From NCBI RefSeq assembly GCF_030254825.1, contig NC_083351.1, positions 2,984,501 through 3,048,500 of the forward strand: a DNA stretch of 64,000 nt. The letters run 5' to 3'. Shown in pieces: positions 10,571-21,750 of this stretch. Under the pieces are notes generated by a model, which saw only the letters and a program-made list of their open reading frames with translations, searched no databases and was not told the origin of the DNA. Each line of letters begins with the position of its first letter. Within the stretch, counting starts at the first letter, position 1. A program made the position numbers and the translations under genes. This DNA is from Meriones unguiculatus. Lineage: Eukaryota > Chordata > Mammalia > Rodentia > Muridae.

Positions 10571-10612
<42 letters not shown>
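10559..10612. repeat. (AC)n microsatellite
   Basis: About 25 AC units with a single interruption (CAGGCAC) near 10568-10574. Confidence 0.98.
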
Positions 10613-10614
<2 letters not shown>

Positions 10615-10859
10615 GCTCTGCCTGGGAGTACAGAGGCTCTGGCCTCACTCTGGTCACACTCTTGCCTTCAGTGCTCCCTGTGTGGTCCTGCACAGCATAG
10701 AGGTAGACCAGGACGTAGAAACTGATCAGGTGAGGCAGGGCCCCCAGAGCAGACTCCTGAGAATGCTCTTGCTGGAGGCCAGGAGTGCAGCAGAGAGGCC
10801 AGGCTCTAGTTTCTTTGCTGTTTCCCAGATGCTACGACACAGAGAGGAGGGCACCTAGA

Positions 10860-11110
10860 TGTCTCAGCTCCTGGTTGGACAAATTGAACTTGACCTGCTC
10901 CCACACATAAGCCCTTTAAAAAGCCAGAGGCCAGCTTGACAGTGCCCCAGACCTGTCTGTACAGGAGTACCTGCCCCTCCCTCCAGTTCTCCTTCCTCCC
11001 CCCTCTCCTCCTATTCTTCACTTCCTCTTCTCCCTCCCTCTCCTTCTTAAGCTCCCACCAGTGAATCTATCTATAATAAACTTTTCTCTAAAAACTCACC
11101 CTCCTTGGTC
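10860..11110 (+). repeat. LTR-like sequence with poly(A) signal
   Basis: 'ccctttaaaaagcc' (10911-10924) resembles a TATA region. A pyrimidine-rich stretch follows, then 'ctataataaacttttctc' with AATAAA near 11074-11079. This layout suggests an LTR U3-R-U5, but no internal region or paired copy is seen and the family is unknown. Confidence 0.3.
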
Positions 11111-11510
11111 TGATGAATTTCACACTTGAAATCCTTCAGACGAGCACAGAAGCCACTGGCTCGGGGCCACATGGGGCTCATTCAGTTCTGCTATCTGATC
11201 TGTGACCCTGGAGCCCTGAAAAAGGCCTGCTGTTCTCAATCACCTTCCAGAATCCCCGGGTCATTCCACGCTGTGTGGCATGGCATGCCCCTGCATAGTG
11301 GACCTCTGGATGGTGTGCCCTAGCTTCGCATGGCCCTGGGTGCGCCTTCTCTTAGGAGACCTGAGGAACAGGTTCTCAGTGGCTTCAGACTCTGTTCTTG
11401 CTCAGCCATCTCCACAGGCACACACAAAATGATGGCCAGTGAGTGTCTTGTACAATTCTGGATACATCATGTTACAAGGACGCTACAAATTCTTACTCCT
11501 CCCAAGCCCG

Positions 11511-11511
<1 letters not shown>

Positions 11512-11538
<27 letters not shown>
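11512..11538. repeat. (AC)n microsatellite
   Basis: About 13 uninterrupted AC units. Confidence 0.97.
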
Positions 11539-11541
<3 letters not shown>

Positions 11542-12728
11542 TTGTCCTTGCTGTCCTCTGAAATCCAGCCCTTCAGCTCCAGGTTCACACCAGCCATGTT
11601 GAAGTGACATGGCCGACTGCATTCTGTCCCTAAAAATGCAGACATGATGTTTGGGCTGGCAGCAGTGAGCCATGAAGAGAGAGCAGGGTGCTGCGGTTAA
11701 TGAACTCAGAGATCCTTCCTGCACCTGCAGAGCTCTGCTTTAACTTGTTGAGGGTAGGGTGGAGTGGGAAGGGTGCCCGTGAGCCTACAAAGCAAGCACT
11801 TCCACTGTGGGCTGACTCTGGAGGCCCAGAGTGTCAGCCACTCGCCTGAGGACGCACAGCTGCTCAGCAGCCCTGCCAGGATCCGCATCTGTAGCTCCTT
11901 CAGCTGGGAAATGCTTCCTTTATTTTCCATTTGAGGTCTTTAATTTGTTTTCTTTTTCAAATTTGCATATACAAATCTAAGCAAGAAGGGTGTCGAGGGC
12001 TGAGAAACACCCATTATCCTTTGTCAAGCTAGACAGGAGAGAACTTTGCTGGTGCTGTTGTCAGCCTCAGGGATTCTCCCGTGGTGTGGTGGGGCATGTG
12101 TGGCTGCTGAGCTGTACAGACTGTGCTGGGGGCACTATGGGTGAGCTCGCCATAGCCACAGACACATCTGCTTGGTCCAAGTGGGGTCCTGAGGATCACT
12201 GCGCAGTCTGAGAGGGCCCTAGACTTCCCCTGCACTGAGTTTCTAGGGAGACATCAGGGAATCCAGGTCCACAGAGTGGAGAAGGATGGGAGTGGGCAAG
12301 CATGGGGGTGTCTGAGGGATCAGGAGTTGGTGAAGCTGCAGGCCAGAATTTATGGGTGGGGAGCAGTCAGGAAGGAGTGGTTCCGGAGCCCCCCAAAGAT
12401 GGGAGAGCTGCAACTGTGACACCAACACATCTCTCCTCAGGAAAGGGTCCCAAAGCAGAAGGAGGGAGAAGGCAGGAGTGGGGAGGGCAGTGCCCAGCCA
12501 GGGGGGCCAACATTTTCGTTCTAACAGCTCTAGCACTTTGAGGGAAGTACGTGGAACCCCAACACAGCCAGCACTTCCCAGAGGATCCCAGGAGCCCCAC
12601 AGATGGGCGGTGCAGAGGGTTGACATGCAGGATGTCCTGGCTCCAGCTGTGCAGACACATCTGCACAGACCCTCATCTGCCCTCTTGCTATGTTGGTGAT
12701 TGATGGCTCTGGAAAGACACCAGTGCTC
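11539..12728. other. Unassigned unique sequence
   Basis: No recognised repeat or gene. Overlapping frames on both strands at 12243-12699 (up to 127 codons) are mutually shadowing and have no known domain. Confidence 0.4.
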
Positions 12729-12860
12729 CAGATGGGAACAGCCAGTTTAATGTGCTGCTTCTAAATCTGGGGAGATACAGCGTCCCTTCATTAAAAATTC
12801 ATTTAGACTTATCTTAATAGGAAACAATATAACTCAGCTGGACCCGCACATGACAAATGG
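12729..12860. repeat. Diverged duplicated segment, copy A
   Basis: This 132-bp stretch aligns with 23285-23415 at roughly 70% identity by hand. Shared blocks include CAGATGGG, TAATGTG, AATCTG, TCATTAAA, ATTCATTTAG, GAAACAAT and ATGACAAATG in the same order and spacing. It is either two copies of an old interspersed repeat or a local duplication of a non-coding element. It is AT-rich and contains TAAT-type motifs. Confidence 0.6.
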
Positions 12861-13706
12861 TCTTCCCTCAAGAGAAATCTTAAGGAAAGAGACGAGGCCC
12901 TCCATCACTGCATTCCACCATTAATTTCCACAGAGCTGACAGCACCCCGTGTTGTTCTGAGCGATGAGTGCTTGCACGCTGTCCTTCTGTCCAAGGCTCC
13001 ACAAACAGACACCGAGTCTGAGCTTCTCAGACACAGCGTTGTGTAGTAGGAGCGGAGAAGACTTAGAAGTCTGTGGCATCCCCTGGCTCTAAGATTGGGA
13101 AGGCATTGAAGCAAACAAAGAAAGAGGGACAGAGAACAGACTCTGGAATGGCAAAAGGAACTTCCACCATGAGAAAAGCTACTTCAAAGGTTGTGAGTGT
13201 ACTGGTTCCTGAGTTCTCACATCCAGCAGTAGCAACAGGCTGACAGTGTGTAAGGTACATACTATTTGGGGCCAGAGAGACTAGACTGCAACCCATGGAG
13301 CCACCATGTCGAGATAGCTTAGACTCAGCCTTGACCTTGAATGCCCTCAAAAAGTGATGGTACTTTGAGGACCCCATTTCATTCTCTATAAAAAGGAGAA
13401 AGTCGTCTCTCCGACTCCACAGGCTTGTGGTGAAAGTCTTACACAGAAATGTACCATGCAGAAAATATGTGTAGTGGCCAGCACCCAACACCCAGCACAC
13501 ACAGCAGGGCCCATGGGCACATGATGGTCTTGGGGGTGTGGCACACAGGTCCCAGTACTGCAGTCTTAGTCTAGTTCAATCTGTGTGCATATGGCCATGT
13601 CATATCTGTAAAGTGAGTTTCATCCCTTATTTAAAAGCTGGTTGCTTACTGGCCCAAACGTGTGACCAAATAGAGTGCCTGGAAAGGATTTCAACCACAT
13701 AGTGAG
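12861..13706. other. Unassigned unique sequence
   Basis: Nothing recognisable. A 145-codon minus-strand frame at 13063-13500 has no known domain. Confidence 0.4.
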
Positions 13707-14114
13707 TGTGATGGTTAGTTTTATGCTAAGTTGACCTACTCTAGAGTCATTTGGGAAAGCGAAGCTCAGTTAAGAAAATGGACTACCAGAGTGGCCAGTG
13801 GGCAAGCCTGTGGTGCATTTGCCTGACTGAATGATGTAGGAGGGCCTGTAGGAGGGCCCAGCCATTTGGGTGGTGCACCCCTGGGCTGATGGTACTGAAT
13901 GCAATAAGAAAGACTGAACAAGCTAGGGGGAGCAAGTCAGTGAGCACCTTCCTCCACAGCCTCTGCTTCAGTTCTTGTCTCTAGGTTCCTGCCTTGAGTT
14001 CCTGTTCCAACCTTTCTGGGTGATGGACACATGCAGTAAGGAGAAATAAGTCATTTCCTCTCCAAGATGTTATGACCATGGCATTTATCACAGCACAGAA
14101 ACCTAACTAAGACA
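13707..14114 (+). repeat. MaLR-type LTR (MT class)
   Basis: Near full-length LTR beginning TGTGATGGTTAGTTTTA and ending CCTAACTAAGACA. Internal hallmarks are 'gagggcccagcca', 'cctgggctgatggt' and 'tttatcacagca', with an AAATAA/AATAAG-type poly(A) region near 14045. ERVL-MaLR solo LTRs of this form are common in rodents. Confidence 0.88.
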
Positions 14115-14518
14115 GAAAAGGAGCACACTTTGCCCAGTAGCTGAGTTTTATCCAGGTTCTACCACCCTTAAGAAAATGCAACCACTGGATTGGCACCTGT
14201 CTCTCAGAGCAAAGCTGGAGTTCAGAACCAGGCAGCAGAAGCCCACAGTGGATGAGAACAAAGACTCCGTTCTGCTTAGATCCTTGCTCATCAATCATCA
14301 TTGGGCTCGGGAGGGCACACTGTCTCCAGTCACTGGGAACATGACCAAGGAGGACAACTTGAACAAAAACCATCTCCACCTCAAAGGTGTCTGTGGAGTG
14401 TCAGATGTGACCTCCCAGCCACACGTGAGTGCTTCTCTCCAAGGGAGGACCAATAAGACACAGCAGATTCACAGAAGGTTCTAGGAAGGAACGGAAAGAC
14501 ATTTGACAGGCCTGGGTG

Positions 14519-14900
14519 TTCCAGTTTTGGTTCCACTGTTGTGATAAAACATCAAGGTTTATTTCTTCTCACGGCTCTCAGTCACACTCCATCACTGAAG
14601 GAAGCCAGGGCAGGAACTCAAGGCAGGACCCTGGAGGCAGAAGCTGAAGCAGAGGCCATGGGGGAAGCTGCTTAATGGCTTCCACTCCACGGCTTGTTCG
14701 GTCTGCTTTCTTATACTTCTCAGGACCACCTGCCCAAGGATGGCCCTGCCCACAGTGGGCTGGGCCCTCCCACACTAATCATTAACCAGGAAAACTTCCC
14801 CCAGGCCTCCCTACAGGCTGGTACGATGAAGGCATGTTCTCAGTCAATGTTCCCTCTTCCTGGATGGCCCCAGCTTGGAGTACTGCCATTTTCATAGGGT
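14519..14900 (-). repeat. MaLR-type LTR (MT class)
   Basis: Reverse-strand copy of the same LTR class as 13707-14114. It has 'ctgttgtgataaaacatc' at the start, 'gcaggaactcaaggcagg', and 'cccacagtgggctgggccct' (14751-14770). The two copies face each other about 400 bp apart, forming an inverted pair. Confidence 0.85.
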
Positions 14901-15754
14901 AATTCAGAAACATGGAGAAGAGGACAGTGGACAGGCAGGAACCTGCAAAGTACCTGGCAAACAGAGGGAACATCAGGTGCAAAATTCCTTGATGACCTGA
15001 TGCCACCAAGATACAACGAATGGGTTAAAGAGAAAGTGAAGCATGAGTAATAACAGGAGAGATCAGAGAGGTAGAGGAGAGAGGACTCCAGCGAGCAATG
15101 GAGGCAGGACCCTGATGACATCTGCTTGGCATCAAGTCTGAGGGAAAAGGGAATAGTGAAGTCTGAGAGTCTGAGAGAGAACACGATTTCTCACACAGGT
15201 GCCTTGTGAGAGATGACATGATCTGACAGTGCTGTGCTCCTGAGCAGAGAGCCTACATCTGGCCATGACTCATGATGGTGCCTCTGGATGTAGGCCGAGA
15301 CGGGGGCAGCCTCACTTTCAGGCCTTGCCAGGCCCTGGGAGAGATGCTGGGGTCTCTGTCAGGGACTTGGATGAGCAGGTCATGAGGTGTCTGAGGCTTA
15401 CACAGCAGAAGGGACCTCCCCTGCCCTCCATCCTCAGCTGTGCCCCACTTTCTCCTCCATAAACCACAATGTTTACCACTCTTCCCAGAAACAGCCAATC
15501 TGCTGTTACACACTGTTATGTTTTCAGACTAATTGAGGCAGTGGTTAGAATTGAAGACTCTTTACAACACCCATTAATCTATCGCCAGTCTTTAATTTTA
15601 TAGACAGGAACCGGTTAAGAGCCAAGTTATAAAAGTTCTCTAGGGATGCCGGGCCTGACATGCGCCACAGTATCCCAGCTGATATGGGGACATGGGAGTG
15701 GTTGGGCAAAGTTTAGCCCCAGGAAAGAGGTGGTTTGAGTCACCTTACCTTTTC
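14901..15754. other. Unassigned unique sequence
   Basis: No recognised gene or repeat. Confidence 0.4.
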
Positions 15755-15950
15755 AATTTATCTTCACATGTGTTCGTGTTTATGTGTGTGTACGTGTGTG
15801 TGTGTTGTGCATACGTGTGGAGGTCAGAAGAGAACCATGATGGTGTTTCTTGGATGCTGTCCACCATTTGTTTGAGAGCGAGACATTTGTCAATGTCCGT
15901 CATTGGTCTGGAACTCAGCCAAGTAGACAGGACTGGGTGGCCAGTGAGCC

Positions 15951-16309
15951 TGTAGTCCCAGGTAGTCCCAGGTATTTGAATACTTGGTCACCAGTTGGTG
16001 GCACAGTTTGGAGGGTCTAGGCGGCATGGTATTGTTGGAAGAGTATGTCACTGGGCTGGGTATTGAGTCTTGGGCTGTGTGCCATTCCCAGTATGTTCGT
16101 CTTGGGCTGTGTGCCATTCCCAGTATGTTCTTTGCATCCTGCTTGAGGTTGAAGATGTGAGCTGTCAGCTTGCTGCTCCGCTCACCATGCTTGCTTCTTG
16201 CCACGCTTCCACGCCATGACGGTGACTGTAACCCTCTAGAACAGCAAACCCTTCTTCTCTGATTGTGTTGATTGCGGTGTTTTATCACTGCATAGAGATG
16301 AGTAATACA
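15951..16309 (+). mobile_element. MaLR-type solo LTR with 5-bp target duplication
   Basis: 359-bp LTR beginning TGTAGTCCCAGG and ending TAATACA. It is flanked by the perfect direct repeat GAGCC (15946-15950 and 16310-16314), the 5-bp duplication expected of ERVL-MaLR elements. Internal hallmarks are 'gtatttgaatacttggtcac', 'aagatgtgagctgtcagctt' and 'gtgttttatcactgc'. It inserted into the B4 SINE. Confidence 0.9.
16067..16130 (+). repeat. 32-bp perfect tandem duplication inside LTR
   Basis: 16067-16098 and 16099-16130 are identical 32-bp units beginning GTCTTGGGCTGTG. Identity of the units in an otherwise diverged LTR shows the duplication is recent. Confidence 0.95.
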
Positions 16310-16470
16310 GAGCCCTAGGGATCTGTGTGCCTCCATCTCCCATGTCACCACCCTGAGATCAGAGGCGGGGCCTATCAAGCCTGGCATGTTGTGTGGGTCC
16401 AGGAGATCAAACTCAGATCCCACCTCCACAAGGCAGGCACTTTACAAGCAAGCCATCTCCCTACCCTACA

Positions 16471-17444
16471 CCCCTCCTTCTTAACTCACATCTCTGTGAA
16501 GAACACTGTGCAGAGAGCTCTGAGAGCACAAAGTATCGGGGATGAGCACCCTGCAGTTCCACCCAGCAGCTGCACGTGGCTACCCAGGAAGAAATCAGGA
16601 TGTGTGTGGAGGTGCAGCAGGATCTCATCGCCCGTCAACGTCAGAAAGGCTCCATTGCACAAGTGAGTCTGCCCTGTTGCTTGAGGCTGCATCTGCAGCA
16701 ATCTGTGTAGGGTCAAATGTTATCTGATGAGATGTGGTAAGGCTGGCAATAGATGCTGGGTGAATTCCGTGTTCAAAATCCCTCCATCTGGCCCATCATG
16801 GTTCCTTAGGAAAAGCCTGCCAGAGGTAGCTAGCTGTCCATCAGGGCAAGACGTGAGGTAATCTCCAAGTACTGACACTGTCCCCAACATGTAAAACTTT
16901 CAGGTGTTTATTAATTCCTTAAGTGGAGTCAGGAATGGTAGGCGTGCAATTTGGTCTCCAAGAGTCAATGTATGTGAAACTCTAAAACACAGACTGATGG
17001 GGTATCCACTGGCCTGTGTAGATGCTGCTCTAGGACTCAGAAGAACAAGGATTCCTGGTACCCAAAGGGAGATAGGACTAGGGCCAAACTCTCTCTGAGG
17101 ATAGCACCTTAAGACTAAGAACATGACAAATAAAAATACAGTGTGCCTGGTATTCTTTAGGGATTCTGTCTTGAGGCTGGGTCTCCTCTGGCTGCCCCTG
17201 CAACACTCAGCTAGCAGAGGCAATGGCTTATGCCTGGGCTGTTACCAGGCAGCCCACCGACACAGCCTGAGGGAGCAACTCCCTCCTGCTTCAGCTTCCT
17301 AATCTTCAACACATTAGCGTTTGTCCTTGATGACATGTCAAGGTCAGAGCCAGACCCATCATATGTATGGTTTGCAAAACTATAGCTAGAGATGTGGGCT
17401 GTACTGGTGTTTCTGCACCTACGCAGGAGGTCCTTGCCAAGCCT
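16471..17444. other. Unassigned unique sequence
   Basis: No recognised repeat or gene; frames up to 113 codons without known features. Confidence 0.4.
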
Positions 17445-17547
17445 CCCACCATGAGCTGTTTCCTGCCCCTCCCACCATGGGCTGTTTTCCTGTTCCTCTC
17501 ACCGTGGACTGTTTCCTGCCCATCTCACTATGGGCTGTTTCCTGCAT
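17445..17547. repeat. 26-bp minisatellite, four units
   Basis: Units start at about 17445, 17471, 17498 and 17524. Each carries CCACCATG(G/A)GCTGTTTCC-type sequence with small variation (26-27 bp). Confidence 0.9.
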
Positions 17548-18487
17548 AATAAGAACTTTAGAGCTAAGCTTTATGCTCTGTCAAAACAGGTTTCAACTTA
17601 AGAACTTTTTAGACACAATTAACTTTCCTTCTTTCTCTCCCCTGCACCCAAATCAGTCACTCAGATATCATCACACAGCTATTCTCCTTTTTCTCCTTTA
17701 ATTCACCTCTAATCTTTTCTTGAAGCAATGGGGCACTTAGGGAATTAATTCAATGGAGCTTTATCTGTGAACTCACGGTGACCACTGCCCCACGGTGGAA
17801 AATCACTCTCAGTGCAGACACAGTTCAATTGAGACATGAAAACTCCTGAAAGCCGAGCCCATCAAGGCGTGCTGGCTAGGCCATGGCCGTGGAATATTAA
17901 TAGCACAAGGAGAGATGTGACAGGAATGCATGGCTAGAAGAGGTAACAGTGTGCAGGCAACCAATGCAACCCTTGTTTTGTAAAGATTAATATGCAGCAT
18001 GTCAATTCCTAGAGAAACAGATGGCATTGTGAAAGGCTGATGTCACTACCACCGGATGTGGGGAGTCAGTGCTTCTGAGGTGCTTGTTCTGCCTCCATTG
18101 CTTTTCTTCTCTGTGAATGTGAGATCTTGCCTCATGTCTGGGTGCTGTTCCCCTACTCCTTCATGCGGGACTTTGTATCTGGACCATCTGTGTCCACCAC
18201 CGTGAGGCACAATCCACTGTGAGTGTGTCACAGCCAATGTGTCTGCCTTCACTGTCAGACACCATGATGGTGGAACGGTCACGTTCAGAAAACACTTGAC
18301 AGAAGCTGCTCGAGAAGACAGCTTTGCTTTGCTCGCAGTGGAGGACACAGTCCAGCATGGTGGGGAGGGTGGGGCATCAGGGTCACAGGCAGCTGCGCAC
18401 ACTGCACCCTCATTCGGGAAGGTGGCGGCTAGTGTGGAGCTCGGGGTCTCCTTTCTATGCTGGATCTAAGCCCATGGAGTGGCACTT
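17548..18487. other. Unassigned unique sequence
   Basis: AT-rich to about 17760, then mixed sequence. No known gene or repeat recognised. Confidence 0.4.
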
Positions 18488-18827
18488 TGAATTGGTTACT
18501 TTTCTGTTGCTGCAATAAGATACTGTGACCAAAAGAAACATTTCATTTTAGCTGACAATTTTGGAGCAAGATTCCATAGCAGAAGTGGAAGGAGCAAACT
18601 GGCTGCTCACATGTTATCTGTTCACAGGAAGCAGAGAGACAGAACAGGAAGTGGGACCTGCCAATAAACTCCTAAGGCCCACCCCCAGTGACCTACTTCC
18701 TCCTGTAAGAGTCCACCTCCTAGAGGATCTATAACTTTTCTAAACTGCCCCTGCCACCGGGGATGGAGAGTTAGAATACCTGGGTCCATGGGGGATATTT
18801 CTCATTAAACCGCCACAAACTACCCAC
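18488..18827 (-). repeat. MaLR-type LTR (ORR1-like)
   Basis: Reverse-strand LTR running from 'ttacttttctgttgctgc' (18496-18513), the complement of the LTR 3' end, to 'tctcattaaaccgccaca' (18810-18827), the complement of its TGTGG start. Internal 'gcccacccccagtgacctac' supports the class. Confidence 0.82.
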
Positions 18828-19311
18828 TTAAAGCCTTACACATAGTCTGGAAACTCCCTCACAGACATGTCTAGAGGTTTGTCCCCCAATTGTTCCCATA
18901 TCCCACCAAGGGACAAGAGAGATGAGTAATCAGCCATAGATGGCTTCCATCTACCGAAGCTGATGTAGCTGTGTAACTGTGGGGAGAACAAGATCAAAAG
19001 CTTCACTAGGGTCTGTCTGGAAAAATAAAGCTGCAGAGTCTCCATGTAGACACCCTTCCACATGACTACATGTGGATCATAATAACCATGGCCTCTTCAT
19101 CCCACATCATACATCTGCTTTGCTTTTGTTGTAGGGGCTTCTAGAAGGATATAAAGTGTAGCTGATTCCCCTCTGTGGAAGGAACCATCTGTGACTGAAC
19201 AGTTTTTTTTTTAAGTGTAGGCTCCTGACTGCAGAGGCTACGCTTTGCTATTCTCTCTCTCTCTCTCTTCTTTCCTTCCTTCTTTTGATCTTTCTTCCTT
19301 CCTTCTTTCCT
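18828..19311. other. Unassigned unique sequence with CT tract
   Basis: No known gene or dispersed repeat. A pyrimidine-rich stretch (CT)n/(TTCC)n occupies 19252-19311. Confidence 0.45.
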
Positions 19312-19413
19312 GGTATGTGTATGTATAATACATAGTATGTTTATGTGTAACATGTACGCATGTTCATGCATGTATGGGACTGTGTGTTTGTGTATGTATG
19401 TATGGGCAAGAGA

Positions 19414-19451
<38 letters not shown>

Positions 19452-19680
19452 GCCAGAAGTTGACATTGGTGTCTCTCTCAGCCACGCTCCACCATCTATA
19501 TTCTATATAGGCTTTCTCACTTAAGCCTAGAGCTCCCCATTCCTGGCTTGCCTAGCTGGCCAGCTTGCTCCAGGGACCCTCTGTCTTCGCCTCTCATGTA
19601 AAGCAATTACAAATTTACTTGGGCTCAGAGGAATCTGCATTACATCAGCACTGTACCTGCTGAGCAGCTCCCGGACTCTA
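19312..19680 (-). repeat. B4-type SINE with GT-rich tail
   Basis: Reverse-strand B4: a TGTATG/(TG)n tail including a pure (TG)n at 19417-19449, then 'gccagaagttgacattggtg', 'ctttctcacttaagcctaga' and 'ccagcttgctccagggaccc', ending near 19675. Confidence 0.82.
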
Positions 19681-19711
19681 AAGGTATTTGTTTTAAGTAG
19701 CTGCTCAGAAG

Positions 19712-19766
19712 CTAAGATGAACGCTCTAAACTAAGATGAACACTCTAAACTAAGATGAACACTTTG
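19712..19766. repeat. 19-bp tandem repeat, three units
   Basis: Units CTAAGATGAAC(G/A)CTCTAAA start at 19712 and 19731, with a third partial unit from 19750. Confidence 0.95.
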
Positions 19767-20571
19767 GTTGTGCTTTAGCCATTTGGCTCAGATCTTGTGA
19801 ACTATTATATTTTTTGCCCATTTACGTATTGAACTAGTTGCATGATTTCTATTGATTTCAAGAACTCATTTATTTAAAATTACAGCTTATTGGCAGGAGA
19901 TGAATTCATCTTGCTCAGTCGTGTTTTTGACTTATATTAATATATGTTTCTCGTAAGGCCACACAGCCAGCTCTATGAATCCCAGCCTGGGGATAGAACT
20001 TGCGTTGAATGTCCACTCTTCTCCTCCAACATAGCCCTGGAAGGGTTCCCAGGGAAGCAAGACTTTGAGACCTCCATTTTGATACACAACTTGTGAAGAC
20101 ACAAATTCCCCAAAAAGAGGACGGCTGTGAAGTTGCCTCTACAGACATCAGGCAGGTGTTCATCAGAGGCATTGTGCTTCCATTGTTGGAGACCTCTGCT
20201 TAGAATCAGACCACCACACCAGGGGCATTGTTCAGGTGGAGGAAGGAACTTTCTCTGCATAAAAACTATTCATGGCTGCTTCAAGATGGGGACTGCGGGA
20301 CTGCCCCCCCAGCTGAAGTCTTTGGGGAGCATGTCCTGTGAAGGCTGGACTCTGTATGAATACTGCATCTTCTTTGTCATGGAACTCTAGCCTCCGGACG
20401 ATTGTACAAGACAAGTGACTTGACACAGCTAACAGCCTTGGGCCTAGCTCTGCCCTCAGCCATAGCGTCCTGGGATGGCCGTGGCTCTGTCTCTGATCCT
20501 CCCGGGCAGACACCGTCTCATTTCCCTTCCTCAGTCACTGAGGATTGGTGAGAATGGGAACTAAAAGCTGA
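19767..20571. other. Unassigned unique sequence
   Basis: No recognised gene or repeat. Confidence 0.4.
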
Positions 20572-20795
20572 GGGGTTGGCTCCGCCGGCACAGTCTCTTC
20601 AGTGTAAGCACAGGGCATGGGCTCACATCCCCAGCAGCCATGGAAAAATCCAGGGGCAGCAGTGTACATCTGTAACTCTAGCACTGGAGCGGGGGTGGGC
20701 AGAGGCAGGTGGACCCTTGAAGCTTAGTGGTCAGCCACCCCAGATGAACCAATCAGATCTGTGTGCAGTGAGAGACCGTATCTCAAAAATAAGTG
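20572..20795 (+). repeat. ID/B1-derived SINE, diverged
   Basis: 'cacatccccagcagccatgg', then 'gtaactctagcactggagcg', 'gcagaggcaggtgg' and 'gagaccgtatctcaaaaata' in order. This is the usual sequence of B1/B4-type SINEs (internal promoter remnant, body, A-rich end). Confidence 0.65.
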
Positions 20796-20799
20796 TGAA

Positions 20800-20965
20800 T
20801 GTCTCCATGCCTTGCAGGGGACCAGAGCTTCAGATCCCAGCCGCCAGAGGGGACAGCCCACAGCCATCTGTAACTCCACATTCAGGGGACCCAGTGTATT
20901 CTTCTGGCTTCCTCTGTCACTGGCACACAAGGGCACACAACCATATATACATCAATTAAAAATGA
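20800..20965 (+). repeat. B2/B3-class SINE, partial
   Basis: 'gccatctgtaactccacatt' and 'ttctggcttcctctgtcact', then CA-rich sequence and an A-rich end (about 20950-20965). It directly follows the preceding SINE. Confidence 0.65.
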
Positions 20966-21004
20966 GTGCAAACAATTCAAAATATATCACAACAGAGAGT
21001 AACT

Positions 21005-21125
21005 GAAAAAAAAAAACACTCATTGTTGACCTCAGGCTCCCACATGCATGTGCACCAGCACACATACATGCACACATCACACTAACAAAACCTCATAACA
21101 CACACGCACACCCCACCTCTATCAC
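21005..21125 (+). repeat. B4-type SINE tail, CA-rich
   Basis: An A-run (21005-21016), then 'gttgacctcaggctcccaca' and imperfect CA repeats, which match the 3' end of a B4 element. Confidence 0.55.
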
Positions 21126-21351
21126 CACCAAACAACAAGCACAAAGAAGGGGGAGGATGGGTAGATGCAGGTTCTGTACCTCTGCTGAAGTCTTTTGTCT
21201 AGGAGCACACTGATGCGGACACCTAGTTCTCTGCATCTACAGGGAGAGCAGATCAAAAACATCCCCACCCAAAGCATCCGCACTGAACACGCAGAGTTAT
21301 TTTTCTGTCATTATTCCACAAACAATGCAGTCTGAAAGCAATTTGCACTCA

Positions 21352-21750
21352 GTTCTAGTTTGCCTGCTGTTGCTGTGATAAACACTGACAAACGCCATTC
21401 TGGAGGGAAGGGTTTATTTCTTCTGACAACCTCAGCTGACACTCATCACTTTGGGAAGCCGGGGCAGGAACTCAAGACAGGAACCTAGAGGCAGGAGCTG
21501 AGGCAGAGGCCATGGGGGAGTGTTGCTTACTGCCTTGCTTTTCATGACTTGCTCCACTTGCTTCCTTATACAAAGCAAGACCAACTTGCCCAGGTCTGGC
21601 ACTGTCCACAGTGGGCTGGGTCCTCCCACGTCAGTCATTAATCAAGAAAATGCCCCACCACTATGCCCACAGCCTAGGCCAATGGAGGCAATTGGTCGGT
21701 GGAGGGTTCTTCCCCACAGGTGACGCGAGCTCACGTAAAGCTGATGAGCA
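21352..21750 (-). repeat. MaLR-type LTR (MT class)
   Basis: Reverse-strand LTR: 'ctgttgctgtgataaacact' at the left (LTR 3' end), 'gcaggaactcaagacaggaa', and 'ccacagtgggctgggtcctc' (21607-21626). It is fragmented near 21700-21750. Confidence 0.85.

Larger units (their letters stand above)
15755..16470 (-). repeat. B4-type SINE split by an LTR
   Basis: A reverse-strand B4/RSINE-type element in two parts. The right-hand part (16315-16470) ends 'ccatctccctaccc', the complement of the tRNA-like head. The left-hand part (15755-15950) carries the GT-rich tail and 'tggaggtcagaagagaacc'. The 15951-16309 LTR lies between the parts, and the two halves resume in register on either side of it. Confidence 0.8.

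Noticed and set aside
15890..16429. 179-codon minus-strand frame
   Set aside because: Runs through the nested LTR and B4 SINE.
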